Origin: Rhodosorus marinus
Lineage: Eukaryota; Rhodophyta; Stylonematophyceae; Stylonematales; Stylonemataceae
NCBI GenBank assembly: GCA_029953675.1
Contig: JAMWBK010000005.1
Location: 2,623,001-2,687,000 of the forward strand
Reading direction: 5' to 3'
DNA length: 64,000 nucleotides
Below the pieces are notes generated by a model that saw only the letters and a list, made by a program, of their open reading frames with translations, searched no databases and had not been told where the DNA came from. A program made the translations under genes and the position numbers. Within the stretch, counting starts at the first letter, position 1, and every line of letters starts with the position of its first letter. This document shows, in pieces, positions 34,335 through 46,966 of the stretch.

Positions 34335-37162
34335 ATGGGGTTTCCCAGCAGACGGAAGGTGCGGATCCTGGTTGGGGTCGTCGTGGGATCGTCCGGGGTG
34401 GTTGGTATTGCGGTTATGAGGAAGATGTTGAAGAAGATGCTTCGAGAACAGAAGAAACTGGCTGGGGGCGGTAGAGGTGATGGCAAGTGTTCCGAGGAAA
34501 GTGAAAAGCTGAGGATAACTTGGTCTTCCATTTCTCATTTCTTGTGTGCGTTTATTTCTTCTCGTTCGCTATGTAGTGTCGAAAAGAGATCCTAAAAAGG
34601 ACACGCCAAAGATTGATGGGCAGTTTGCAGATCGTTTGAAAGAAATCCTGCAGATCTGTGTTCCCAGTATAGGATCACGAGAGGGTCTTATCATTCTGGC
34701 GCAGTCATTGTGCCTGCTATTCCGGACGTAAACGAGTCGATGCCACGCGCCGGTTCCAAAAGTGGTCGACTCCCTGCTGATAAGGCGCTACTGTACTTTT
34801 TTTAAAACTTATGCGTAGGTTATTGACCGATCTGATGGCCAAAGTAGAGGGACAATGTGCCGAGTCGGTGACGACTATGAACTGGGCAGGGTTCGCTAGG
34901 GCCCTAGTGAAGTTTGCGATCATCTCCGCACCTGCGTCGATCGTGAACGCCGCGCTGAAAATGTTCCAGGCTTTGATGGGTCTCTCATTTAGATGGCGGC
35001 TTTCACACTTCCTCCATACAAAGTACATGACAAACAGGTAAGGGATATTGACAAAGGCTGACCATGCCTTTCAAAGGGCAGCTATTGAACAGTCACGAGC
35101 GGGATGACTCCTGTCTATGACTTTCGGTGTTCATGGGCGCTTGGGTCTAAGGTGGATCAACCTCGTTTCACATGAGTAGGGCCTACTACCGAGCAAATGT
35201 CTTGAGCGGACTGACCAATGCTGACCAGCGAATCACCGAGGATGTGGAGAAGTTTTGCACTGTTTTCGCGGAGCTGTTCTCGTACACGTTCAAACCGATA
35301 CTTGATATAATTATTTTCACGAGGTCGATCTCCAAAGTCATCGGATGGCGTGGACAAGCGACTCTCTATGGGTATTTCATAATCTGTTCCATGTTTTTGA
35401 GGGGAATTTCGCCACCATTGGGGCTAATGACTGCACAAGTATGCACGCATTCAATGATTCAGTAATATGACCACACTAGAGCAACCCATTGTATTCACTT
35501 CTTTCATTATCTGCTTCCCGAAAAAGGAATCTTCGCTCTCCGGAAACCTACGCACTGCACACGCCCGCGTTAAGGCGAACGCGGAAGAAATCGCGTTCAA
35601 CGACCCTCCCGGTGGAGATGCAGAACGCCGGTCTTTGGACTCTTGGCTGAAGAAGCTTCTCAGACACATGACGCTCTCCTCTTTCCAGAGATTTGTCCAG
35701 GCGTGTGCGGACGGTAAGAACCTGCCCCCGCTGTTCTCGCAAATAGTGGCTAACGCTTTTTCTCGATCACTCGTCAGGATATTTCGTAAAGTACACCGCG
35801 AGCATTATAGGGCTGGGAATATTCGCCCTTCCCTTCTACCTTGACCCGAATCGAAGAGGAGGAAAGAACCTGACAAATGAATACATACAGACTATTAAGC
35901 TGATGATGAATACTTCCGCTGCTATCGGGCAGTTGGTTTTGGCCTACAAGAGAATATTGCAGCTATCAGGGCACACAGCACGGGTGTATGAACTCCTTGA
36001 ACAGGTGCGTATTCAAGATCGCATCTACCGAGCTGCCGAGCTCTTCAGTCCTAACAGCGTTTTGCCTCTCACAGATTCGACAAATGAGCTCAAGGCAAGC
36101 AACACCATTTGCAAACAAGGATGGTAGGATGGAAACCCTTTTTCTGAGCTAGTGTTCTTCTGTAGAACAGAGTTTCTCATGCAAATCTCTTCCTTTCGTA
36201 GGCGTGGCTTCAAATGGAGAGAACGGCGCCTCTCTTGAATTAGCCCTTCCGCAACCACAACTATTGGATGGCCCAGTCATAGATTTCGAGAATGTGACAA
36301 TCCATACTCCAGACAGGACTCTGCTTGTGAAGGGGCTGACGTTTTCGGTCATGAAGGGGAAATCAGTGATCGTTCTCGGTAAGATTTCCACGTGGCGTGT
36401 TTCGATAGGGGAGTCACTTTCGAGTCTGAATCGATTTGCGATTTTTGTTTACGATTCGCAGGGCCGAACGGGTCTGGAAAGTCCTCTCTCTTCAGGACTT
36501 TGGCAGAGCTCTGGCCGCTAGAGTCGGGCTCAGTTACAAGGCCGCGAAGGGAACATATTTATTTCCTCTCTCAGGTGAGCATTTATGCGGTTGCTTCTGT
36601 TTTTACCCATTAGGGCTTCCCGCTTTGACAATTTTCATGTCCATGGATAACAGAAACCCTACATTTACGACGGAACTCTCCGAGAACAGCTGCTATACCC
36701 TTGGCTTCTGAGGAACGCAAGGGATGAAGAGCTAAGGGACTGTCTTGAGAAAGTGGGTATCGGGTATCTGCTGGAACGCTACGGGTGGAATGCTGCAGAG
36801 CGCTGGGACAGCTTGCTGAGCGGTGGTGAACGTCAACGCTTGGCGATGGCAAGGCTTCTTTATCACAAGCCGGACTTCGCAGTTCTTGATGAATGCACGA
36901 GTGCAGTGAGCGCGGATGGAGAGCGCGAGCTCTACGAGGTAACGTCATGAAAGTCGATGAGCTCATTGTGCCTGACCCCACAAACACCACTTACCCGTTT
37001 CTGTCCCGCTTGATCCAGGTGTGCGCAAAATCCGGTATCACCATGTTTTCCATTGCACATAGACCAGCTGTTAAGAAATACCATCAGGCGGCGATTGAAT
37101 TTGACGGGAATCAGTCATGGAAGTATGTGACTTTGAACAGCGACGGAGAGGGTGCCGAGTAG
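34335..37162 (+). CDS. ABCD: Peroxisomal ABC half-transporter (ABCD family)
   Basis: It has eleven exons: 34335-34476, 34577-34727, 34819-35037, 35180-35438, 35527-35713, 35778-36004, 36075-36123, 36202-36378, 36462-36574, 36654-36938 and 37019-37162. Introns are 64-142 nt and all in phase, giving 650 aa. The family imports very-long-chain or other acyl-CoAs into peroxisomes as dimers. One transmembrane domain is followed by one ATPase domain. Family marks in the membrane half are [38 protein letters not shown], the ITEDVEKFC block and NAEEIAF. In the ATPase half they are Walker [10 protein letters not shown] (471-479, K477), signature LSGGERQR (563-570), Walker B FAVLDE (583-588) and the switch H617 (SIAHR). 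The N-terminus has a hydrophobic [15 protein letters not shown] segment before a basic stretch, probably peroxisomal targeting. The [14 protein letters not shown] loop differs from the usual IAFYGG. Confidence 0.93.
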
Positions 37163-39790
37163 CCGCGGCGTGGCTTCGCGTTTATGTATTCGAATAATCG
37201 ACAAACCGTTGAACGAACTGCGAAAAACTGTCGCCGTTTGGAATGCTTGGTTGAGTTTTCTGTTTCCGGCAACTTTTTCATCAGAGAAAAAAAATGAACA
37301 GACACGAACACTTGAAAGGATAGAGAGTTCTTCGTCTCTCCCGGAGTGGAAGTCGGCAGTTTTCCTTGAAGCGTCGTCGCTATCTTACGCCGCTCGCTGA
37401 CATGAATTTGAATACAGCCAAATGTTTTCATTCTGTCTGATGGTTCTAGAGAACAACATTGTAGGTCCCCACGTTGACGTACATCTTATTCCAGCCGAAG
37501 GTCACCGGGTTGGAGAGAAAATAGAGGAAAAGAAAAGCAGGCCAAGCCTTCTCTTGCCTCCGTTCTTTTTCTCACCGTCATAGTGCACAAGGCTTGCCGT
37601 TTCGCACCCAAGGTGTATATGGCTTGTAAGAACTGCTTACTACACGTTTGCTATTGTCTTCATTGCTACACATTTAGCTCCTGTAGCACCTGGTCCCGAA
37701 GACTATAACTGAGAGGTTTTAGCGACAGATCTCAACAATGGACATGCTGGTTCGGGAGTCTTAACAATTGATCTCCTCGCCTAAAGACAAGGAATAGATT
37801 GCCGAACCCGGAGGTGCTTGACGACTACTGAACGTCCAGGCGTTCGTTGCGTCACTCCGAGGCTGTCTACACGGACGACTACGGAGTATTGGACGAGGCA
37901 CGCCAATCGGTGCGTTACGCCAAGCCGTTTCCTGAAAGGTCATACCCGAACGTGGTTCCAAGGGCTCCCGAAGGACCGAGCGGATGGATTGCCCGTACAC
38001 GCTGTGCTCTTTTGCTGCAATCGAAGCGGCGTTAACAATTTAATTTCAGCCAAACCACTACACCCAACGCGTTAGGCGACATCGGCCGCCGTGCAGACTA
38101 CCTGGATGGACTGTCCATGCACTGGATGACGAGGTCTCCGCGGAGTTTCGCGCGTTCGATGCGGTCCGTTGGTTGACACTGCGTTGTTAACGCGGCTTCG
38201 AACACAGCCAAAGGGCTCTGGGTTGTCGTCAAGCGTTCTGCATCCGTCTATGACATGGCGTTGGGTGCCCGGGCTGGAGCCGTTGGGTCAGCCGTCAGGC
38301 GAATCTTTAAACCGTATTTTATCCCGCTCCGCTACGGGTAGGGGGATCATGTCCCGGAATACTTTCGGAAATTCGTTCCCGAGTGCGCGGCCGAATTCCT
38401 GTTCGCCGACAGATTCCTGCGCCTCTTCTGCCTCCTCATCCGTGTCTATTACCGTAATCGCTCCTAGTCGTCCTGATGGCCATAAATCTGCACAAGGGGA
38501 CTCCGACTCGGTGGTATCATTCCCTTCTCCCCGAGATCCCGAATTTCTCCATATCGGCGTTCTGCATCCGTCCGTGACATGGGGTACCACCCCAGTGCTG
38601 AGCAGCGGCTATCTTCTCCGGATCGGGCCACCGGTCCTCGGCCCAGCTTCGCGTAGGCCAGATTTCAAACGGGTCGGAGCTGCTCCAGTCGCCCTCGCGG
38701 TGACCGTCTTCCCCATCCTATCCCTCTCCGGACACAAAAAAAACCACTATGCCACAGCCAGAGAGATTTCCTCAGAACATCTTCTCATCAGAATGTCCCA
38801 TCTTTCTGTCCCGTCCCGCAAATGGCATCGGGACAATCACCTTCCGTTCGCAGCCAACAAACAAGAAGATGCTTACAATTATGATCTTGGTTGAAATTTT
38901 ATACTCTAATTCATGAATACAAAGTAGCCAATGAAAACGCTCTTTCTTGTCCTTTCTTCTAAATATTATCCCCAAAAAATGTTGCGCACTTTATTTGCAA
39001 GTGATGGAAATATATAAGGTTATTTCAACAAAATAAATATTGAAAAATAAAACTAAAAACAATATACAAGCATCACGAAAAAAACTTGATGAAAAGAAGG
39101 AACTCCACCCCCACCCCCCTCTCCCTGCAGCATATCTATTTGTGTCTCAATATGTTACCAATAGTTTCAAATATACTACTTCTGTTTTGAAACATGAGCC
39201 ACATCCTTAGGGTAGGGAAAGGGGAAAACACATTCACAACAATTATGGACCAAAAAATTTACCCAAATATTACAAAAGAATCTAAATCAAATCCTAAACA
39301 GATCATAATTTACGTAACAAGAACTAGAAACCTGCTTATTTGTCGCGAAAACCACAGCTTATTACCTAAAATACAAATTCGTCCAACATTTACGACTACT
39401 AGGGACACGTGGTAATTCCTCATCGAATCAAAATTACATCCTTTCCATTTATGATATATATTCACCATTTTGGATCCTGTATAATATAAAAATCACATGC
39501 ATTCCGAAAAATGAAATATTTCTTCCTTTTTTCCACTTCAAGTTTTTTCAAATATGTATTTAATAAATAATATGGGTGCAAAAGGTAGGAAATTTCTATG
39601 TTTTTAAGTTATAAAAGCGCCTTTGGCTTTTTTTGTTTGGAAATTCGAGGGTTTTGGAGGGTGTATAGATTTTTTTACTGTGTTTCTAATGTGCTGGGAA
39701 TTTTCTATTGTCAGGGGTATAAATAGAGCATGGATTGTACTTGGGATGGAATGGTTGGGAAGGTGTAGAAGGGAACGAGGAGGTCTCATG
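37163..39790. other. Intergenic with retroelement debris
   Basis: No intact gene. 37800-38900 is GC-richer than its surroundings and full of broken open frames on both strands. 38900-39600 is strongly AT-rich. A minus-strand fragment at 38288-38590 is listed separately. Confidence 0.4.
38288..38590 (-). pseudogene. Possible retroelement Pol linker fragment
   Basis: The minus-strand frame contains EFGRALGNEFPKVFRDMIPLP, similar in pattern to the FPDVFPDELP linker before a Ty3/gypsy RT. An acidic TDEEAEEAQES stretch precedes it and a stop follows it. A roughly 22-bp direct repeat (GTTCTGCATCCGTC..TGACATGG) flanks the region at about 38230 and 38560. The match is short, so identity is uncertain. 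Confidence 0.3.
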
Positions 39791-39810
39791 AGGACTGAGG
39801 AGGACTGAGG

Positions 39811-41150
39811 AGGTTTGAGGAGGTTTGAGGAGGTTTGAGGAGGTTTGAGGAGGTTTGAGGAGGTTTGAGGAGGTTTGAGGAGGTTTGAGGAGGTTTGAGG
39901 AGGTTTGAGGAGGTTTGAGGAGGTTTGAGGAGGTTTGAGGAGGTTTGAGGAGGTTTGAGGAGGTTTGAGGAGGTTTGAGGAGGTTTGAGGAGGTTTGAGG
40001 AGGTTTGAGGAGGTTTGAGGAGGTTTGAGGAGGTTTGAGGAGGTTTGAGGAGGTTTGAGGAGGTTTGAGGAGGTTTGAGGAGGTTTGAGGAGGTTTGAGG
40101 AGGTTTGAGGAGGTTTGAGGAGGTTTGAGGAGGTTTGAGGAGGTTTGAGGAGGTTTGAGGAGGTTTGAGGAGGTTTGAGGAGGTTTGAGGAGGTTTGAGG
40201 AGGTTTGAGGAGGTTTGAGGAGGTTTGAGGAGGTTTGAGGAGGTTTGAGGAGGTTTGAGGAGGTTTGAGGAGGTTTGAGGAGGTTTGAGGAGGTTTGAGG
40301 AGGTTTGAGGAGGTTTGAGGAGGTTTGAGGAGGTTTGAGGAGGTTTGAGGAGGTTTGAGGAGGTTTGAGGAGGTTTGAGGAGGTTTGAGGAGGTTTGAGG
40401 AGGTTTGAGGAGGTTTGAGGAGGTTTGAGGAGGTTTGAGGAGGTTTGAGGAGGTTTGAGGAGGTTTGAGGAGGTTTGAGGAGGTTTGAGGAGGTTTGAGG
40501 AGGTTTGAGGAGGTTTGAGGAGGTTTGAGGAGGTTTGAGGAGGTTTGAGGAGGTTTGAGGAGGTTTGAGGAGGTTTGAGGAGGTTTGAGGAGGTTTGAGG
40601 AGGTTTGAGGAGGTTTGAGGAGGTTTGAGGAGGTTTGAGGAGGTTTGAGGAGGTTTGAGGAGGTTTGAGGAGGTTTGAGGAGGTTTGAGGAGGTTTGAGG
40701 AGGTTTGAGGAGGTTTGAGGAGGTTTGAGGAGGTTTGAGGAGGTTTGAGGAGGTTTGAGGAGGTTTGAGGAGGTTTGAGGAGGTTTGAGGAGGTTTGAGG
40801 AGGTTTGAGGAGGTTTGAGGAGGTTTGAGGAGGTTTGAGGAGGTTTGAGGAGGTTTGAGGAGGTTTGAGGAGGTTTGAGGAGGTTTGAGGAGGTTTGAGG
40901 AGGTTTGAGGAGGTTTGAGGAGGTTTGAGGAGGTTTGAGGAGGTTTGAGGAGGTTTGAGGAGGTTTGAGAAGGTTTGAGAAGGTTTGAGGAGGGTTGGGG
41001 AGGATTGGAGAGGATTGGGGAGGGTTGTGGAGGGTTGTGGAGGGTTGTGGAGGGTTGTGGAGGGTTGTGGAGGGTTGTGGAGGGTTGTGGAGGGTTGTGG
41101 AGGGGTTGAGGAGGGGTTGAGGAGGGTTGTGGGAGGTTGAGGAGGTGTGG
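39811..41150. repeat. 10-bp minisatellite, 115 perfect copies plus variant tail
   Basis: AGGTTTGAGG is repeated without a single change from 39811 to 40960 (115 units). Two AGGTTTGAGA units and a variant block follow, with AGGGTTGTGG repeated about eight times, fading out near 41150. Two AGGACTGAGG units precede it. One strand is purine-rich with GGAGG clusters every 10 bases. On the minus strand the array happens to be open in frame (10-residue period LKPPQTSSNL), giving false ORFs of more than 500 codons. Confidence 0.97.
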
Positions 41151-41336
41151 AGAAGTACTGAGTACGTTTTTTTTGTGTGGAGGAGTGGGGAGTGGGGGTT
41201 AGAGTTGCTTTGAAGCATTGGACGAAGCAGGAAGGACCAGGGAACAGCAAAAGGAAGGGGGTTTGGTTTAGTTGTTGTGGGCGTGGACAGGTTGAAAACG
41301 TATTTGTTGAAGTTTCGGGTTGGATGATGAGCGAGA

Positions 41337-42104
41337 ATGGGAAAGGAGGAGAAGTTGCGTAGGCTTGAACTGGAGCCTGGAGAGGTGGATGACGAGGATT
41401 TAGAATATCAGTTCGAGTCTTTGCTGGAGGAGGCGAGTGAGTCTGAGAGTCACCGGGAGCAAAATGGAGAGGAGTTTCGTAGACGGCTGGAGGTGTTCAG
41501 GCTGTGGTGGTTTGTTTTGTTATTTATAGCTTTTTTTGCTTGGGGTTTTGTGAAGCCGAAGGATAATTCGAGTATAGAATGGCTGCATGGAATCGCGCAT
41601 GGAGCCGGTAGGGTGGTGGTTTTGTGTATTGGAATTGTTCTCTTTTCCGCTTCCAAATTCTCTCTGCAGAAACTAGGAGCTGAAGCTCTTGGATTCATAC
41701 ATGGAACAGTTGGAAGCGTCTTCGCCGTAGTTGGTCTGGGCTTTCATGCGGCTCCCTGGATATACCTTGTAGCCATCAAAGACTATGAAATGCAAGGATC
41801 CCTTTGGTCTACGCAGGGTTTTCCAAACGCGACGCAGATGGTGGTTACCGGAAGCCTCTTGACGTTGATGGTGTTATTCTTGCTTATCTCCACAAGAGAG
41901 AGGATTAGGAAGGGAGGCAAACGACGCGTACTATTCAAGTGGCTTCACCCAGTGCTATACGCCTCAATTGTAATGCTCTTAGTACTCCATGGGAATGCGA
42001 CGTCCAGAGCACTGATTATTGGACCGATTTTGACTTACGCCGTGGACAGAGTGTTGAGGGTCCTACTATCTCAAAACTATCGGCCAAAAGAGTTGGTGAT
42101 GTGA
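41337..42104 (+). CDS. Stand-alone ferric-reductase-type transmembrane domain protein
   Basis: An intronless 255-aa protein from the ATG at 41337. About 50 acidic N-terminal residues precede six or so hydrophobic helices with the pattern of the Ferric_reduct domain (cytochrome b of FRO and NOX enzymes). The likely haem ligands are two His pairs: H122 with H137 (FIHGTVGS..GLGFHAAPW), and H204 with H218 (KWLHPVLY..LVLHG). H84 and H88 lie in a preceding loop. The end, IIGPILTYAVDRVLRVLLSQ, is where FRO and NOX proteins continue into the FAD/NADPH domain, but here the frame stops 14 residues later and no such domain follows in the next 360 bp. It could be a haem-only electron carrier that needs a separate reductase. 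The gene starts just after the minisatellite. Confidence 0.7.
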   Translation: MGKEEKLRRLELEPGEVDDEDLEYQFESLLEEASESESHREQNGEEFRRRLEVFRLWWFVLLFIAFFAWGFVKPKDNSSIEWLHGIAHGAGRVVVLCIGIVLFSASKFSLQKLGAEALGFIHGTVGSVFAVVGLGFHAAPWIYLVAIKDYEMQGSLWSTQGFPNATQMVVTGSLLTLMVLFLLISTRERIRKGGKRRVLFKWLHPVLYASIVMLLVLHGNATSRALIIGPILTYAVDRVLRVLLSQNYRPKELVM

Positions 42105-42467
42105 AAAAGGACTAGACCACAGTAAAACTTCTAACTGAGTACATGTACAATAGGACGAGCACAGCAAATGAGAAAGCAATGCGTTCGAAGAAAGATAAAA
42201 TGCCCGGCTCAAGTCTAGAAAAAAAGAATTTACACTTGCTAGACCGGCTTCTAAATTCTATAACACTTCCTGTCAAAGTTAATCTCCTACGGAGCCGCGT
42301 CCTCGCACATACCGAGATCCTAAGCGCGCGCTCCCCTGGACACGGATTGTCGATGCCGTACCGTTGCTTTTTCGAGGTTAATCTTCCATCGAGCCGCGCC
42401 CGTGCTTGCTGCAAGCCTCAGCACCAGATTCCCGTTGTATCATTCCCCACTCTCTCGCCCGTTAGTT
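42105..42467. other. Short intergenic between convergent genes
   Basis: It separates the stops of two convergent genes. No gene, RNA or clear terminator is seen. Confidence 0.5.
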
Positions 42468-45400
42468 TCATGGAAGTTCAGCCTGTCTCCTGATTGCCGC
42501 GAAGTAGGAGATATCGTTTGTAAGAGCATCCGCCGCATTGTTAAATGATTGAGCATCCGTAGGTCTGCCGAATTGCTCCTGCAGCTCCTTCCTCTCCTCA
42601 TCGGCCAAATGCATTTGGGACTTTAGCAGCTCCGTCAGGAAGTGGTCCATGAACATGCCATCAGAATTCTCAGATATTCTGTACAGAAGAAACCGAATGC
42701 GATCGGCGTACGCTGTGTGGATTCGGGCCATCAGGACTCCAAACAAGCTCTTAATCGTTGAGGGACCGATTTCAGTCCACTTGAAAGCTGGTCTAGAAAA
42801 AAGCCTCCTATTCGAATCCATCATCTCGATGTCGGTTAGCGCCGCCTCAACAACTCCAGGCTCGTTGTTAGTCAAGGCGAAAAGTATCCCTTCGATTGCT
42901 CGTCGGAAGAGTGGTGAATCCGGGATCACCTGGTTGGGATCGTTCGTCACGTACGCTTCCGATGTGTCTGCCGGGAAGAAGATATTCCATTGCCTCGACA
43001 GCGCTTCTCGCAGTGTCACCAGAGCAAGTACGCGGATCTCCGGGTTTTCTCCTTCAATGATATATTTTACACACAGCTCCACGGTTGGAATGACCATTGA
43101 CTCGGCCGAAGTCTGGGCCATCTCGGAGAGCTCCGACTGCAGCAGTTCAAAAAACGCGGCCAGAACAGGGTCGAAGTTCTCGCCAGGGGAGGCCTCGGAT
43201 ATCATCCTGAATACCTTCTCAATCATGTGCCTGGGAAGGTCCCCTACGAACTTGCGACCAAACGACAATCCCCTTGACAACATTCTCAAAATCATGCCAA
43301 TCGCGAGTCCATTCGTACCGAGCAGCAGTCGCCCAACGAGCTCACAGGAGGCCTTCACAATCTCGTCGCATCCAGACCATACAGCGTCCCTAGTCTTTCC
43401 GTACTCTTTTTCGGCGTTCTCAAAAACCAGCTGCAGACTTTGCACGCCCCGGCTCACAATGATCGTAAGCCTGTCGCTGTCTGGCAGCACACCTGGTTGA
43501 AAGCTCAAGGCAGAATACTCGGGCAAGGAGCACAGCAGAAAATTCTTAAAGGCAAGGCCACGCTGCTCCCATTCGGAATCCGAGATTTGGTTTGTGGTCA
43601 CGCTCTTTCCGCGATTCGGTATGAGGTACACTTGCATCGCGCAGTTGTTCAGCAAAGCCACTGCCCGATCCGAGTCTATTTGGGCCACACTCCCGGCATC
43701 GAGCGGTGGTGACTGGAACAGCAGAGGCCGTATCCTCGTGGTCAGCTGGCTGAGAAACTCTGCAGCGGCAACGGAAGCTGGGCGTTCGGACAGCACATTA
43801 CTTCTGCAGTCTTTCAAAGCAAACTCCGCAACGGACTTGGCCATGTCTGAATCGTTCTCCAGGGCACTGATCATGGACGAGATCGTTCGGTACGCTGCAG
43901 CACGCAGAGCCGGAGCCTCCCTCAAGCAGTAGACCGCTACCTGCTCGGTAAGAGGTCTAGAGCCCTCCTGAGCCGAGTCACCGAGCAACTGCAGCGCAAC
44001 CTTCCTGTCACGGACGTCGATACTTGAGTTCTTCAAAGCACTGAGCGAAAAATTCAAAGCCGCAGGCCTGATTTCCTCTGGATACAATCGTATCAACTCT
44101 GAAAGCACTTCCAGGCATTTCGAAATGTAGTCTGAACGTTCTGAGGCGATTCTACCACCCTCACCGTCTCCCTGAACAGTCGCCGCGTAGTTGAAGTTCT
44201 TGGGACTGTCTACTGTTTCGTCTTCGTCATCAGACCAGTACTCTAGAGTCTCGAGGACGTTCCCATTGCTCACAAAAAGCGCTTTTTGCAAGCACTCGTT
44301 GGCTAGCTCCATAAGCTGGCTTTTAAGGTGCTGCGCAGCAGTCGTTGCAGCCGTCACCACCTGCTCCGTCCCGGACTCAACAGTTTCTGCCAGTCTGTCA
44401 GCCACGACAATCCAGCATCGCTGTCCGGCTATGAAGATATCGGCACTCTGTGCGGATCTGGTTATCCTGAGAAGCTCGAAAAGACACTGCCCCAGTCTAG
44501 CTTCAAGAGCTGGATCGGTAGCCAACCGAATGATGAGCTTCTCAAGGAGAATCTCCGTCAGACTCAGTGTCAAGAGTTTACTCTTGGTCGATTCTCCAGA
44601 TACTGAGTTCAAAAGCTCTGTCAAATGAGTCAGAGCAGTAGCAGCATCTCCTGTAGTTAGGCTTCTCGTGCTGTAGGATTCCATCAGAGCTGTCAAGCAC
44701 GTGCATGAGGCATCATCCCCATACCTTCTGACGCTCGCAACCTGCGCAATTTTCGAGTATTTCCTTGTTAGCTTTGGGATTGAAAGACACTACCCGCCGA
44801 TACGTTTCTCATCTGTTGAAGCTTGTGACTGTGATGTGAAGTTACCTGTAGAGACCCGACGAATTTTTGGTTGTGGCGATGGGACTTAAGGAACCCGGCT
44901 ATCCCCTCTGCGCACAAGGCGGCAACCCGCACGTCTGTTATTCCGGAACGGTGCAGAGAATGAGCATTCAGTTTCAGGTCAGTCCTAGTCAGATTGGGCT
45001 CTATTGCAGGCTCACCGTTATGGAAAAGTCCAAAGGTAAGTCTGTCAGAAATTTCGGATATTCTGGAGTTCAGAAGCTGCTGGTACAGCGTACGATGCCT
45101 GGACAGTAAATCGCAACTGAGCGGGTTGACAGAATCGTCTACGGCGATGGCAAGTATTTCTGTACCAATTCGTTGATACTTATCATCACCAGAATTGGCC
45201 ATAGAAAGTGTGGACTCAAGAAAATTCATTCCAGATTCGGGGTTGATCGCTAGCTCTGCTTTGCCACATTGAACAATAATGTTACAGAACTTTACGTTCA
45301 CGAATGACGGATACTTCTGCGATACGAGTACGCTGAGCGCGATCCTCCCAATCTGATCCCGTACGGCACCAGGCAAAAGGCGGTATCGCTTTCTAGCGAC

Positions 45401-45601
45401 GTCTTCGATCAAGACAGCGCAAAAGAAGCCAAGCTGCGGATCCCCGTCATCGGAGTCGTTGCTGACCACGGACAGCGCAAGACTTATCCCATGGGAGCTG
45501 TTGAGCAGCTCGGAGATATGTCGGTTGAGCTCAGAACGCCTTTGATCATCCAGAACAGACGAGTAGAACTCCCTCAGAACCGCCCGTAGCTCTTCGGCCA
45601 T
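42468..45601 (-). CDS. XPO6: Exportin-6-like karyopherin (importin-beta superfamily)
   Basis: Two exons, 45601-44846 and 44741-42468. The intron is 104 nt (GTAACT..GCGCAG), and the product is 1009 aa, all alpha-helical repeats without membrane segments. The ATG is at 45601. The N-terminal 150 residues fit the exportin-6 pattern: LREFYSS, then a block on 'FCAVLIEDVARKR', then FVNVKFCNIIVQCGK, where human XPO6 has its RNKLCKVIVDIGR block. The C-terminal part has the family's HEAT-like helices and ends FAAIRRQAELP. In animals XPO6 exports profilin-actin with RanGTP; no cargo can be read from this sequence. Other large exportins are possible, so the subfamily call is less sure than the superfamily call. 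A TATA-like element lies 58 bp upstream. Confidence 0.6.
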
Positions 45602-45658
45602 TATCAAAACAACTTAACAACAAATCGCCCAGGAAAAAGAGGCAAACGTTCACATATG

Positions 45659-45666
45659 TTTATATA
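45659..45666 (-). promoter_or_regulatory. TATA-like element of the karyopherin gene
   Basis: TATATAAA on the minus strand, 58 bp upstream of the ATG at 45601. Confidence 0.4.
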
Positions 45667-46607
45667 ACGCGCCTGTTTCACCTGCATGATCGAGAACCAG
45701 GCGCCATGAAAAAGCAAGCATCTATAAAAAAAAGCGCGTCCGTCTCAATCAATCTGTCACATCCCTACATCACGCCTTGTCAATCCATCCTTTCATTCCA
45801 TCTCCAAAAACTAAAAACCAAACGGCAAGGCGCGTCGAACATACACCCTTTTGTTCAGTCCGCAGATTTTCACTTCTCTAAACAAGGAGGATAGATTCTA
45901 GCTCCTTCCAAACCCACCTGCCTTCGTCCAAAAAAAATGGAAAAAAGCCAGCATTAAGCCATCACCACCCAGCCCCCCTTTCCCGAACTCCCTCAAAACC
46001 CTCGAACGACTATCATCGAAACACAAATCAATTCCTGGATAGTCGAAAATTCGCCATCGATTCAGTGTAAGGGACCGTCTAAATTACATCCATAAAACAA
46101 ACCAAAAAATCTAAGACAGTCGAATATTTTTCCAATTGTTTATGAGAAGAGAATGCAATATACCAATCAAGATTCTTATTCTCCTATCACCAAGTATGCT
46201 AACAAACAAAAACTCTTAATGTAAATTAAGTATTTCTATTGGATATTAGTAAGATCTTAAGCTATATAATTGGAGATTGGGTTTTGATTCAAAGGAAAAA
46301 AAAGGGTTATCGGTGGATCGTGACAACTTCTGTCTTTTGGGAGAAAAAATTGACCAGAGTTTGACGTCCTGATGTGAAACGCTTTCTGTGTTTTTAAGCG
46401 AAAAAAGATAAATTTGAATATAGAAGTTGAAAAATGAATGATTTAATTGCGGTTTTAGTGGAAATTCTTCTTCCAGGTTTGATGTGGGACTCTTTCCGAA
46501 GTAATTGAAAGGAAACGCTGAGGTGATGGGTGACCTTCATCGACTTCGAAAGGGCTAAAAAGATAACCGCTGCTTACTCAGATAGATAGAGATACAGGGA
46601 GATAGAT

Positions 46608-46641
<34 letters not shown>

Positions 46642-46966
46642 ATAAAAGGGGAGGACTTGAGGAGGTTCCTTAGTAGGGAGCAGATTTCCCTAGCTAGGGA
46701 GAGGGAGGAGATTTCGGGTTTAGGCATTAGCTAGACTACCTGGAAATGGATTAGAATTTTTGAATTGTTCTTGGGGAGATCAGGAGTTGGCTTAGGAAGT
46801 ATTTATTTTAGGGTCTTGGTTTTAGGAAGGACATTCTTTTTGTTGGGAGAGGTGATTTTTTCGAAAGGACAGGAGAAATGGAGCTGGTCTTTTCTGGGCG
46901 AACTTGAGAGCCTGTATTTTTGGATTTCGGGGAAGTTTTTTTTTTAGCTTTAACTGAGTTGTAAGG
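45667..46966. other. Divergent intergenic region with GA microsatellite
   Basis: It lies between the minus-strand karyopherin gene and the plus-strand coiled-coil gene. It is AT-rich, then has a GATA/GA microsatellite at about 46581-46639 that abuts the TATA element at 46641. No gene is seen. Confidence 0.5.
46641..46648 (+). promoter_or_regulatory. TATA box of the giant coiled-coil gene
   Basis: TATAAAAG directly after a (GA)n tract, 319 bp upstream of the ATG at 46967. A transcription start near 46670 is implied, with a 5' leader of about 300 nt. Confidence 0.5.
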